Shown here piece by piece: positions 1-9,500 of a stretch of DNA of 64,000 nt. Each line of letters starts with the position of its first letter. The first letter of the stretch is position 1. Made by a program: the position numbers and the translations under genes. The notes below the pieces were generated by a model, which was not told the origin of the DNA, made no database searches, and saw only the letters and a list, made by a program, of their open reading frames with translations. Source of the DNA: Deltaproteobacteria bacterium (lineage in GTDB: Bacteria; Desulfobacterota; Desulfarculia; Desulfarculales; Desulfarculaceae); assembly GCA_020444165.1 (NCBI GenBank), contig JAHLLK010000008.1, forward strand, positions 1-64,000, in the 5' to 3' direction.

Positions 1-333
1 CAGCATGCGGCCCCGGCACTCTCTTGAATCCTAGCCAACTTCGGGAGCGAACGCGGTCCGATATCCTGGCGACCTCCCCCGACCCGTTATGGGAGCCGCA
101 GCATGCGGCCGGCGACGCGGCCCCGACTCTTTCTTGAATCCAAGCCAACTTCGGGAGCGCACGCGGTCTGATCTCCTGGGGGCTTCCCACGACACGCTAC
201 GCCCGCCGCGGCGACGCGGCCGGCGACGCGGCCCCGACTCTTTCTTGAATCCAAGCCAACTTCGGGAGCGCACGCGGTCTGATCTCCTGGGGGCTTCCCA
301 CGACACGCTACGCCCGCCGCGGCGACGCGGCCC
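1..333. repeat. Three tandem ~111-bp GC-rich repeats
   Basis: No gene is seen in this stretch. A ~111-bp unit occurs three times: the TTGAATC landmark falls near 24, 134 and 245. Copies two and three are almost identical and the first is diverged. Each unit carries GGGAGCG-ACGCGG and ends in GCCGCGGCGACGCGG, two motifs that reappear in the repeat block at 2241-2745 beyond the next two genes. The last copy touches the stop codon of nadK. Short open frames inside are a by-product of base composition. Confidence 0.85.
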
Positions 334-1203
334 CTAGATGGGCCCCCAGCGGAGTTTGGTGCGGAGGATTTCGAAATAATCCTTGAACGGTGAGTGGATG
401 AGCCGGATGGTCCGGGGGGAGCGGCGCACCTCGACCCGGTCCAGGGGAGCCAGGGTAAAGCCCACCTGTCCGTCAGCGGTGAGGAGGGTGTCGCGGGCCT
501 TTTCGCCCAGGGAAACGGCCAGGGCCATGTCCGGCGAGAGCAGGAGCGGGCGGTTGCTGAGGGTGAAGGAGCAGATGGGGGTGACCAGGATGCAGTCCAA
601 CTCGGGGTGGCAGATGGGGCCGCCGGCCGAGAGGTTGTAGGCGGTGGAGCCGGTGGGGGTGGCGATGATGAGGCCGTCGGCCCGCATGGTGGTCACCAGG
701 CGGGACTGCACTTCCACCTCGATTTCCACGATGCTGGCCAGGGCCGCCTTGTTGATCACCAGGTCGTTCAAAGCCGAGAGGTGGGTTATCGCGCGGCCGT
801 CGCGGATCACCGCGGCTTCCAGGGTGAGGCGGGGGGAGGCCTGGTAGTCGCCGGCCAGCACTTTTTCCAGGGCCGGCATGATCTCTTCGGGGGAAAGGGC
901 GGTGAGAAAGCCCAGCCCGCCCAGATTCACGCCCAACACCGGGGCGTCCTGCAGGCCGGCCTGCATGAGGGTGCGCGCGGCGCCCAGCATGGTCCCGTCC
1001 CCCCCCAGCACCACCACGAGATCGGCCCGCTCCGGCAGGGCGGCCGGGGCCGGGGCGGGGGTCTGGGGATCGCCGTGACCGGCCTGTACCGAGTGCACCC
1101 GGATGCCCCGGGGGGTGAGCCAGTCCTGCAGGCAGGTGGCCAGGTCCCGGGCGTCGGGGTTGTGCACCTTGTAAAAAACCACCACGTCTTGCAAAACGCG
1201 CAT
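334..1203 (-). CDS. nadK: NAD kinase
   Basis: ATP- or polyphosphate-dependent cytosolic kinase that converts NAD to NADP. The 289-residue length fits the family. The signature GGDGT lies at residues 67-71, followed by NLGGLGFLT (about 93-101) and the conserved TPTGSTAYNLSAGGP segment that binds the dinucleotide. The frame stays open upstream of the chosen ATG at 1203, but the upstream residues are proline-rich and unlike the family. GGAGG abuts this ATG, so a TTG three codons downstream would have better ribosome-binding spacing and is a possible true start. The gene diverges from an unknown gene at 1409 across about 205 bp and ends against the tandem repeats. Confidence 0.93.
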   Translation of the reverse strand: MRVLQDVVVFYKVHNPDARDLATCLQDWLTPRGIRVHSVQAGHGDPQTPAPAPAALPERADLVVVLGGDGTMLGAARTLMQAGLQDAPVLGVNLGGLGFLTALSPEEIMPALEKVLAGDYQASPRLTLEAAVIRDGRAITHLSALNDLVINKAALASIVEIEVEVQSRLVTTMRADGLIIATPTGSTAYNLSAGGPICHPELDCILVTPICSFTLSNRPLLLSPDMALAVSLGEKARDTLLTADGQVGFTLAPLDRVEVRRSPRTIRLIHSPFKDYFEILRTKLRWGPI

Positions 1204-1408
1204 CCTCCGGGGCGGGCGGGGACCGGGGGGCTCTGGGGCTGCACCCGGCGCTCCGGGCTGGCCGCCCGGGGCAAACCGGGTTATGTTAACCAGGAACGCC
1301 GGCCCCTTGCTTCCGTCGAAGGCGGTTGGATTCGGGGCCGCAGGTTCGGCTTCTAAATAACAGAATTCCCTTGGTCCCACAAGCCCGGCCCACCGGCGGG
1401 AGCCGTGA

Positions 1409-2140
1409 ATGTCCTCTGATGATACTCTGATCAAGGCCCTGCAAATGCAGGTCAAAAAGGAAGTGGTGGACAACTACTTCCGCGACCGCCGCATTTTGGA
1501 GGAGGAGACAAACATTTTGAAGGAGGACGCCTGCGCCTTGCACGGTGGTTTGGCCGCCTGGGAGCGGCACAAACTCCGCCTGGCCCTGGCGCTCTTGACG
1601 CCCGCGGGCCGGCGGGATTTCTTCGCCCGCACGGGGATGCAGCCGCCGCCGGAGGACGAGGTGCGCCGCCGCTATCTCTCCCGGGACTTGCCCCGGGTGC
1701 ACGGCCTGACCCGGAACAGCCGTTATGCCAAGCTGGTGGAGCGCCTGTATCAGCGGCTGTGGGAAGCGGCCCAGCCTTTGCGGGAGGAGAAGGCCCGGCT
1801 CCTGGGGCTGTTGGACGAGGTGAACCGCGACATCGTCCGCTTCGAGGCCAACAACGATTTTTTGACGTTGGCGGCCTACCTCCGGAGTTTGGACTCGGTG
1901 GAACTGGCCCGCCAGAACATCATGGGCGACAATTTTACCGCCCGGGAGCGGGAGCTTTCGGCGGCCAGCCTGGCCTTTCGGCCGGTGCCCCGGGGAATTT
2001 TGGGCCTGGATGGGGAGTTGGAGGCGCTCCGGCCGCCGGAGGAGGTGCTGGACCGGGCCGGGCGGCAGTTGGTGCGCGAGCTGGGCCAGGCTCACCCGGA
2101 CGAGGCGGAAGCGGTGCTGTCGGGGAGCATCTGGGGCTAG
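1409..2140 (+). CDS. Conserved-looking hypothetical protein
   Basis: A 243-residue soluble, charged and mostly helical protein that I do not recognise. It has no signal peptide or membrane segment. The first third (about 1-50) is rich in Lys, Glu, Asp and Arg and may form a coiled coil. The middle (about 100-150) has further amphipathic helices. Codon use matches the neighbouring genes, and the start is preceded by a GGGAG about seven bases away. It diverges from nadK and is followed by a block of direct repeats, so there is no operon partner to suggest a role. Confidence 0.7.
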   Translation: MSSDDTLIKALQMQVKKEVVDNYFRDRRILEEETNILKEDACALHGGLAAWERHKLRLALALLTPAGRRDFFARTGMQPPPEDEVRRRYLSRDLPRVHGLTRNSRYAKLVERLYQRLWEAAQPLREEKARLLGLLDEVNRDIVRFEANNDFLTLAAYLRSLDSVELARQNIMGDNFTARERELSAASLAFRPVPRGILGLDGELEALRPPEEVLDRAGRQLVRELGQAHPDEAEAVLSGSIWG

Positions 2141-2847
2141 CGGGGGGAGCGGCTGCGCCAGATGCCCGCCGGCTGCGTTGCGGACTTCACTCCAGCCTCG
2201 ACGTAGCTAAGGCTACGCCTCCGGCTGTCGCTTGTCCGACGCCTTGCCGGCAAACATCTGGCTGGGCCGGTCCGGGGCGTAAAACATCTGAGGAAAAAAG
2301 AATCCTAAAGAATCCAAAATCGATCGGTCTTGACCCAGCCCCCCGCCTTTCACGGAATATCCGGGCTAAGCCACTTGGTGGGCATGCGATCACCAAGCGT
2401 TTCCCCCAGCTTTGCCACGGGAGCGAACGCGGCCAGGTCTGGAGGGCAACCTGACACGACCCGCCACGCCAGCCGCGGCGACGCGGCCGTCGCCTTGCCG
2501 GCAGACATCTGGCTGGGCCGGTCCGGGGCGTAAAACATCAGAGGAAAAAAGCATCCAAAATAGATCGGTCTTGACCCAGCCCCCCGCCTTTCACGGAATA
2601 TCCGGGCTAAGCCACTTGGTGGGCATGCGATCACCAAGCGTTTCCCCCAGCTTTGCCACGGGAGCGAACGCGGCCAGGTCTGGAGGGCAACCTGACACGA
2701 CCCGCTACGCCAGCCGCGGCGACGCGGCATCTGGCTGGGCCGGTTGCAGAGATATACGGTCCCCTGAAAAAACGAGCGGCCTGTCGGCCAAACCACCCGC
2801 TTTCAGGAAATAATTGGGTTAGGAGCCTTCTCCAGCTTACTCCGGCC
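2141..2847 (+). repeat. Two ~245-bp direct repeats plus partial copies, gene-free
   Basis: This 707-bp stretch has no supported gene. Two near-identical copies start at 2241 and 2492 (spacing 251, falling to 241 after a ~10-bp length difference near 2305) and run to about 2487 and 2728. A partial third copy follows at about 2729-2745. Each copy ends in the same module seen at 1-333 (GGGAGCG-ACGCGG and GCCGCGGCGACGCGGC). A small hairpin with stems CGTAGC/GCTACG lies at 2202-2217. nadK and the gene at 1409 are thus bracketed by members of one repeat family. Confidence 0.85.
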
Positions 2848-3681
2848 TCACTCCTTGGCCAGGGGCCGCCAGACCCCGTCCACCTGCCAGAGACGCCCGG
2901 CCAGATGGGGGGGCACCTCGCAGCCGGGCTGGGCCAAGTCGGCGGGGCGGCCGGCGGGGTAGTCCGGGTCCCAGGGGAACAGGATCACCCGCACCTGGCC
3001 ATCGGACCAGAGGATCGGTTGGACCGGCGCGAGATTCGGCGGCGCGGCCCACAGGGCCTCCAGGGAGGGGGCCTGGGCCAATTGCCCCAACAGCCGCACC
3101 TGGGGCGGGGCCAGGCCCAGTTCGCCGGTGAGGTTCAGCTCCAAGGCCCGGCGGGGCCCCAGCCAGCGGCCCTCCTCACTCTCCTGTTGGTCCGCGCCGG
3201 CGTGCTCGGCGGGGGGCAGTTGGGCCAGGTAGAACATGGTGTCAAAGCGCTTGGGCCGGGCCAGCGGTGTGATCCAGCGGGCGTGGGGCAGGAGCAGCGT
3301 GGGGTCCGGCGCCAGGCCCAGGCGCTCCCAGGCCGCGGCCAGGGTCATTTCGCCCCGGGCCACGGCCTGGCGCAGGGCTTCGCGCTGGCTCGTTGCCGGG
3401 GCGGCGGCGCTGGGCCGGGGGCGGGCCAGGGCCACTCCGGCCTCCTCCCACAGCTCCCGCAGGGCGCAGAGCCGGAGGGTCAGCTCCGGGTCGTCCTCCT
3501 GCCTATCCTGTGGCTCCACCCCCCCGCCGGGAAACACGTAGCGCCCGGGCATGAAGGCCATGGCCGCCACCCGCTTCAGGAGATACACCCCAAAGGGTTC
3601 ATCCCCGCCCCGGGCGGGGTCCAGCAGGATCACGGTGGCGGAGAGGCGGGGCGCGGGCGGGGAGGCGGGCGCGGGGGTCAT
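2848..3681 (-). CDS. Nudix hydrolase, NUDT19-like
   Basis: Predicted pyrophosphohydrolase of 277 residues acting on a nucleoside diphosphate-X substrate. The Nudix box is split and longer than the classical one: GGG at 52-54 and RELWEEAGV at 75-83. NUDT19-type enzymes, which cleave CoA esters, have an insertion in the box, so a CoA diphosphatase role is plausible but not proven. About 60 alanine-rich residues follow the box, then a second conserved-looking section (RWITP near 135-140, RFDTMFYLA near 145-153). The start ATG at 3681 diverges from the promoter of the next gene. Confidence 0.8.
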   Translation of the reverse strand: MTPAPASPPAPRLSATVILLDPARGGDEPFGVYLLKRVAAMAFMPGRYVFPGGGVEPQDRQEDDPELTLRLCALRELWEEAGVALARPRPSAAAPATSQREALRQAVARGEMTLAAAWERLGLAPDPTLLLPHARWITPLARPKRFDTMFYLAQLPPAEHAGADQQESEEGRWLGPRRALELNLTGELGLAPPQVRLLGQLAQAPSLEALWAAPPNLAPVQPILWSDGQVRVILFPWDPDYPAGRPADLAQPGCEVPPHLAGRLWQVDGVWRPLAKE

Positions 3682-3712
3682 GAGGTTTTTACTCCGGAGG
3701 GGTCGCCCCGCC

Positions 3713-3739
3713 TTGACAAGCCGGGACGGCGGATATACT
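3713..3739 (+). promoter_or_regulatory. Sigma-70-like promoter
   Basis: TTGACA at 3713-3718 and TATACT at 3734-3739, with a short 15-bp spacer. Both hexamers are near consensus in otherwise GC-rich DNA. The predicted transcript would begin about 50 bases before the NifX-like gene at 3800. Confidence 0.6.
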
Positions 3740-3799
3740 TAATTGCAAATACACAAAACCACCCGGGCCCAGCAAACCCGGGCGATCCAGGAGTCTAAC

Positions 3800-4186
3800 A
3801 TGAAAGTAGCTATTCCGAGCTTCCTTCCCGGCGGCCTCGAGTCGGCCGTCTCGCCCCACTTTGGTCATTGCGACGCCTACACCCTGGTGGACCTTGAGGA
3901 GGGTCAGGTGCAAGCAGTGGAAGTGCTTCCCAATCCCGGTCACGAGGCCGGTGGGTGCCTGGGGGCGGTGCATCATCTGAAGAGCGCCGGCGCCGAGGCC
4001 CTGGTGGCCGGCGGCATGGGCATGCGGCCCCTGATGGGCTTCCAGGAGGTGGGCATCACCGTGTTCCACAGCGGCACGGCCTCCACCGTGGCCCAGGCCG
4101 TGGAGCTGTTGGGCTCCGGCGCGGCTCAGCGTTTCGCCCCGGCCCAGGTCTGCCAGGGCCACGACGGCATCTGCTCCGGGCACTGA
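3800..4186 (+). CDS. NifX/NifB-C-terminal-like protein (dinitrogenase FeMo-cofactor family)
   Basis: A 128-residue single-domain protein of the family that binds iron-molybdenum cofactor precursors and is widespread as a stand-alone protein in anaerobes. The family pattern is clear: MKVAIPS start, then SPHFGHCDAYTLVD (about 19-32), GGCLGAVHHL, and MGMRPLMGF in the second half. The C-terminus is Cys/His-rich (CQGHDGICSGH), which could bind metal. ATG 3800 is chosen because CCAGGAG lies about six bases before it and homology begins there. No nif genes are nearby, so a role in nitrogenase is not implied. Confidence 0.88.
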   Translation: MKVAIPSFLPGGLESAVSPHFGHCDAYTLVDLEEGQVQAVEVLPNPGHEAGGCLGAVHHLKSAGAEALVAGGMGMRPLMGFQEVGITVFHSGTASTVAQAVELLGSGAAQRFAPAQVCQGHDGICSGH

Positions 4187-4223
4187 TTCACGCCGGGCGC
4201 CCGGCCTTGCCGTGCGCCCTTGC

Positions 4224-4286
4224 GGCGGGCCATCCCCGGGGTCCCCAAGCAAGCCGTTAGCTTGCTTGGGGCGGTTCCTGGCCCGC
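4224..4286 (-). repeat. Solo copy of the hairpin core shared with the mobile hairpin elements
   Basis: Nested inverted repeats: an outer stem GCGGGCCA (4225-4232) with TGGCCCGC (4279-4286), and inside it a perfect 12-bp stem CCCCAAGCAAGC (4243-4254) with its complement at 4260-4271. Read on the minus strand it matches the core of the elements at 34140-34215 and 56715-56775, including the CCCCGGGGATGGCCCGC side. It may also act as a terminator, but no T-run follows. Confidence 0.75.
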
Positions 4287-4368
4287 AATTGAAGATCGAA
4301 CGAGGCCTTAGGTGGGTCCGCGTCCCTTCAACCAGCGCGGGACCTGCAGGAATCGTACTTGGCAGGTA

Positions 4369-4404
4369 GAAGGGGGTCCCGGCGGGGGCCCCCTTCGCTT
4401 TTCC
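4369..4404. terminator. Terminator between convergent genes
   Basis: Stem GAAGGGGG (4369-4376) with CCCCCTTC (4389-4396), followed on the plus strand by the T-rich CGCTTTTCC. It lies between the rightward gene ending at 4186 and the leftward gene ending at 4424, so it could serve both. Confidence 0.6.
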
Positions 4405-4423
4405 TGCCTTTTGTCCGTTCAGC

Positions 4424-6469
4424 TCAGCGGCCCAAGAGGCAGCCCGCGGCCTGTTCGAACTGCTGGGCCCGCACCCAGGAGAGCTTCTCCGCGAACAGGC
4501 GGTCGCTCTGCCAGAGGCGGCCCTTCTTGTGATCCCGCAGATAGCGGCCCAGCTGGGCCGGCCCGCCGTTGTAGAGGGCGTACACCGCGTGGGGCAGCTT
4601 GTCGGCGGCCAATTCCTGCCGCCGGGGCCACACGTAGCGCACCAGGTACTGGGCCAGGATCTCGGCCCCGGCCTGGGCGTTGTAGCGGATGTTCCAGCGA
4701 AGGCTGTCCAGGCGGTAGATGTCCCGCCAGGCGTACATGTTCACCTGCATCAGGCCCACCGAGGTGTTGTTGTAGGACTTCAGGTAGGTCAGGCGGCTGT
4801 TTTTCACCACGAACTGCCGCCAGCAGCTCTCCTGCCAGGCCGTGGCCGCGGCCAGGCGGGGGAACACCGGACCCAGGCCGCTCAGGGTTTCGTCCCGGCC
4901 CAGGACCGCTTGCACCGCCTGGTCCAGCACCTCGCGCACCCGGCTCAGGTAGGGTTCGAGTTCTTGCTTGGGGGGCAGCCAGCGCCGGATCTCTTCCAGG
5001 TCCTTCTCCCCAGCCGCCGGCGCGGCCCAGGCCGCGGCCGGCCCCCAGAGGAAGCGGAGCCAGCCCTGATCCGGCGCGGGGGTCAGGTGGCGGGGCTGGG
5101 GCGGGCCCGGCGGCCCCAGGGTGGGTGCGTACTCCAGGTCCTCCTCGGGCAGGGCCGGGCCCTCTTCCGGCAGCGGCGCGCCCAGGCCCAGCACCTCCCG
5201 GAGCCGGGGGTTCACCTGATCGCTGGGGGCCAGGGACACCGCGGCGCCCCCCTGGGCCAACAGCCGGGCCAGGCGGGCCAGCCCCTCCTGGCTGATGTCC
5301 AGGCCCAAGTCGGGCCCCAGGCGGTCCAGGGCGGCCAGGGCGTCGGTGGCCGTGAAAAAGGCCAGGTAGTTCAGGAGCGAGGGCGAGGGCTGGTCCAGGA
5401 GATGGCGCCGGAGCACCGGGGCCAGCTTCTGCCAGGTTTCCAGGAACAAGCGGCGCACCAGATCGCGGCCCGGGGGACTGGGTTGGGTCAGGGCGTCCAC
5501 GAAGCGGTAGCGCGCCTCCAGCAGGGTGGTCAGGAGCAGATTCCGCTCGGCCGGGGTCAGGTCCAGGCCCTGCAGGGAGAGCAACTCCCACACCAGATAG
5601 CTGTCCCAGGTCTGCCAGTAATTGGTAAAAGCCGTCACCTCGGCGGGGGTGACCGCGGTAGGCTCCGCCTCCGGTGGGGGGGTGGCGCTGGCCGGTGACT
5701 CCGGGGGGCTGGGGGCCGCGGCCTCCGCGGGGGCGGGGGCGGTGGCTGCCGGGGATGGCGTCGCGGTGGGCTCGGCCCGCGGGGTGGGGGTGGGCTCCGG
5801 CGCGGAGGGCAAATACACCTCCATCAAAAGGGGAGCCACCAGGCCGGTTGGCTCCACCCGGAGCTTGTCCAGCCGGAGGGTGGTGAGCCAGTCCTTGACC
5901 TCCTGCTCCTTGTGGGGAGGGAACACCAGGGGCAGGGCCTGGGCCAGCTCCTGGCGGGGGAAGGTCAAGTCCACCCGGAACTGGTCCAGATAGGCGTGTA
6001 CGTGGTCCTTGACCAGCTGGTACACCAGGTTGGCCACGGTGGCCGGCTGGCCCTGGGCATCCAGGAGCTGGGAAGCCACGGTCTGCACCCGCACCTGCCA
6101 ATCGTTGTAGTCCAGCCAGACCCGTTGTTTCAGCTCCATGGACCCGGCCCAGTCCACCGGCTGGCGGCACTCCCCCAGGATCACCAGGCCGGCCCGCACC
6201 CGGAGCCGCACTTTCAAGAGCATGAACTCCCCGGCCGCCCGCGGCTGGGGGTCCCACAACTCGATGCGGTTGCAGTTCTGGCCGTCGTCCAGCACCACGG
6301 CCCGCTGGCCCGGTTCGTGGAACATCTGGCGGATGAGGAAGGAGCGCACCAGACCCCAGTCCAGGGTCAAGGGCATCTCCACGGTCTTGACCTCGGCCGC
6401 GGCCGGCCGGGCCGGCAGGAGGCCGAGCAGCACCAGGGACGCCGCCAGGAAAATTTTCAGCTTGGGCAT
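4424..6469 (-). CDS. Secreted lytic transglycosylase, SLT domain at C-terminus
   Basis: A 681-residue exported protein predicted to cleave peptidoglycan glycan strands in the periplasm. Residues 1-25 form a signal peptide ending in AAA. A Pro/Ala/Thr-rich linker lies at about 225-270. A helical region follows and the SLT (lysozyme-like) domain occupies about 530-650. Expected motifs are present: AWQES with catalytic Glu at about 547, NTSVGLMQVN, and AVYALYNGGP. The large N-terminal half is not recognised; DUF-like domains in such a position often direct the enzyme to a site. The gene stands alone, with the next leftward gene 124 bp upstream. Confidence 0.88.
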   Translation of the reverse strand: MPKLKIFLAASLVLLGLLPARPAAAEVKTVEMPLTLDWGLVRSFLIRQMFHEPGQRAVVLDDGQNCNRIELWDPQPRAAGEFMLLKVRLRVRAGLVILGECRQPVDWAGSMELKQRVWLDYNDWQVRVQTVASQLLDAQGQPATVANLVYQLVKDHVHAYLDQFRVDLTFPRQELAQALPLVFPPHKEQEVKDWLTTLRLDKLRVEPTGLVAPLLMEVYLPSAPEPTPTPRAEPTATPSPAATAPAPAEAAAPSPPESPASATPPPEAEPTAVTPAEVTAFTNYWQTWDSYLVWELLSLQGLDLTPAERNLLLTTLLEARYRFVDALTQPSPPGRDLVRRLFLETWQKLAPVLRRHLLDQPSPSLLNYLAFFTATDALAALDRLGPDLGLDISQEGLARLARLLAQGGAAVSLAPSDQVNPRLREVLGLGAPLPEEGPALPEEDLEYAPTLGPPGPPQPRHLTPAPDQGWLRFLWGPAAAWAAPAAGEKDLEEIRRWLPPKQELEPYLSRVREVLDQAVQAVLGRDETLSGLGPVFPRLAAATAWQESCWRQFVVKNSRLTYLKSYNNTSVGLMQVNMYAWRDIYRLDSLRWNIRYNAQAGAEILAQYLVRYVWPRRQELAADKLPHAVYALYNGGPAQLGRYLRDHKKGRLWQSDRLFAEKLSWVRAQQFEQAAGCLLGR

Positions 6470-6593
6470 GGGACTTCTCCCGGGGCCACGGGCGTGGGGG
6501 GTGGGGGGTGGAGGGCCGGGGCGATTATGGGGCCTATGGTAGCACGGCCGGGGCCGGTGCGGCTAACTTGGAGTGTTTGCTTGAATGTTGGAA

Positions 6594-9500
6594 TCAGGGC
6601 TTGGCGGCCGGCGGGGCCAGGCCGGCCCCGGCCACCAATAGTGGCGCGCCGCCCTGGTAGCGCACCAGGAACTCCACCTCGCCCCGGGCCGGGGGGGTGA
6701 AGTCCAGGGCAAAGTCCTGGTACGCCTGGGTCAGCTCCCCGGCCTGCACCACTCCCCGGGCCAGCTCCTGGCGCAAGGGGCCCCAGGTCACGCTGATCTC
6801 CGCTGCGGGGCCCGGGGTCAGGGCGGCCGGGCCGGGGCCCAGCGCCAAGCGGAACAGCGCCCGCCGGGGCGTCGGGTCCAGCGTGAGGTGCGGCCCGGTC
6901 ATGAGGAGCTGGGCTGGGGTCCAGCCCGGCCGGGCGCTCACGGCCCAGTGGCCCGGCACCAGGGGGTCCGGGGTCAGGTCGCCGCCGTCCCGCCACATGC
7001 GGGCGGCCGGGTAAAAGGGGCGGCCCCTTTCCTCACCGAAAAAGCCCAGGAGCACCGCAGCCAGATCCAGGTCGGCCTTGCCGGAGAACTCCACCCGGAA
7101 GCCGGGGGTCTCCAGGTCTTTCAGCTGGAAGGCGAGCGCCACCTCGTGCCAGGCGCCGTCGGCCGGCAGCTCCTGGGGGGTCAGCGCGGCCGCGGCCAAC
7201 TCCCGGTTGGCCCGGGGGCCCCACACGGAGACCCGCCCCGGCGGGCCGCCGGAGCCCCGCCGCAGGCGGAAGCGCACCAGGTAGGCCCCCGGGGGCAGCA
7301 CTTCCTGGGGGCCGTAGGCCAAATAGCCCGGCCGATCCTGGCCGGCCCGGGCCCGGGCCACCTCGCGGCCGTCCTCGGTGCTCACCTGGCCGGTGCGCCG
7401 CTTCAGCCAGGTGGCCGGCCACACGGCGGTCCAGGGCGAGGTCAGGCCGGCGGCGTAGTCGGGTCCGGCTGGCGGCCCCAGGCGATAGACCAGGGCGTTG
7501 CCCTCCTGGGCCAGGAAGGTCAGGCGGCCGGAGCCGGCCAGGCGTTCCCGGGTCAGGGCCGGCGGGAAGGGACCGATCTTGCGGGTGTAGACCTGGGCGT
7601 TGTCGTGGAACACCACCAGGCCCACCTGGTTGTCCGTCAGGGCCGCCAAGGCGCCCGGGGTGAACTGGCCGTAGTCCAGGGCGTACAAGGGGGTGAAGAC
7701 CCTTTTCAGATATTTGAGCGGCACGGCCGGGCCGTAACCGTTTACGGTCAGGGCCCGGGTGCGGGTGATCAACAACTCATATAAGGAGGACTGGTGGGAG
7801 TCCCCGGGCCAGATGGGCAGGTGCAGCAGCCGGGCGTCCGCCGCGGGCCCGGTGGGCAGGTTCTTCAGCACGGCCTGGGTCACCCGCCCGGGCGGCGGCA
7901 CCAGGCACAGCCCCGGCGGGGTGGCCGGCCAGAAATCCCAGGCCAACAGGGCGGCCAGGGCCAGGCTGGCCGCCACGCCGCCCCAGCGCCCCAGGCGGGT
8001 CAACACCGCCTCCCGCCAGACCCAGCCGCCGGCCAGGGCCATGAACAACACCGCGTACACGATGAGCCGGCCCGGCACCCGGGGGAAGTTGAAAAACGGC
8101 AGGTGCTGATAAAGGAACTGGTACAGGGGCAGGGAGCCCAGGGTGGGGCCCAGGCACAACAGGGTGAACAGGGCGGCCAGGCCCAGCCACAGGCCGGCGG
8201 CCACCCGCCCCCGCACCCCCCGGCCCCAGCCCAGGGCCAGCCAGAGCAGGGCGGCCAGGGCCAACAAGCCGGCCAGGCCGGGGTAGATGAGCCGTTCGCT
8301 GTGGGCCGGGTCCAGGTGCAGGAGATCGGTGAGGCCCGGGGCGAAAAGCGCCACCTCGGCCAGGCCCCGGCCCTTGCCCACGATGCTGCCCTCCCACAAC
8401 ACGGCCTTGCGGTGCAGCATGAAGGCCGCGGCGAACCCCAGGCCGGCCACCAAGCCCGGCAGGGGCAGCCAATACCACGGCGCCGGGCGCAGGGCTGGGC
8501 GGGAACGGCGGGGGGATCGGGGGCCGCGGGGGGCGCGGGCCAGCCACAGCCGCTGCGCCAGCAGGACCAGGCCGGCCAGGGCCAACAGCCCCAGCCAGGC
8601 CCCGGCCAGGCCGGGCCGGCCCCCGGCCACCGCCGCCAGACCCAAAGGGGCCAGGAGCAGGGGGGCCAGGCCCCAGGCCAAAACCCCGGCCGCCGCGGGC
8701 CAGGTGAGGGTGGTGAGGGCGCGGAGCACGGCGGCGAGCCCCAGCCACAGCCCCGGCACCACCACCAGATACGCCGCCAGGGTGAGCCCCAGGTCGCCGC
8801 TCCACAGGGGCAGCCCGTGGGCCAGGGCGGCCCAGGCCTGCACGGTGAAACCCAGGGCCGTGGCGGCGCCGAACACCACCAAGCCCGGCCCCAGGCCCAG
8901 GGGCGGCGGGGTGGGGTCGTCCTCCCCGGGGGGCAGGGCCTGGGTCAGGCGGAGCGGCACGTACAGGCCCAGGAGCAGGCAGGTGTAATAGACCAGGTGG
9001 CTTTCCATGGGGGCCAGGGCGGCCAGGTAGGCCCCGGCCCCGGCCCCCAGCCACAGGGCGGGCAGACGCCGGCCTTGTTTCCCCGCCTCCCAGGACTCTT
9101 CCAGGGCCCAAAGGCACAGGGGCAGCAGGAAGGCGACAAAGCCGAACATGTGCCCGGACAACACCCGGCTGGCCCGGAAGGGCAAAAAGGCAAAGGCCAG
9201 GGCCGCCACCAGGGCCGGCCAGGGACTGCCCAACAGGCGGCGGGCCAGGCCGAAGGCGGCCAGGCCGGCCAGGAGATAGGACCCCAGGACCAGGAGGTTG
9301 TAGGCGGTGAGCCCGCCCAGGGGGGCCAGGGGCAAATACAACAGCGAGAAGGGGAAATTGGCGTACAGGGGCAGGCCGTGGGGGGTCACCGCGCTGTTGA
9401 ACTCGTAGGGGTTGGTCAATAAAGAGGAAGGGCCCCGCAGATTGTCGGTGAGCATCCAGAACCACATATAGGTCTGGAGGTGGTCGCCGGGCACCAGGGG

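Noticed and set aside
3743..3799. Upstream extension of the NifX-like protein by 19 residues
   Set aside because: The extension would start within a few bases of the predicted transcription start and has no ribosome-binding site; homology begins at the ATG at 3800.
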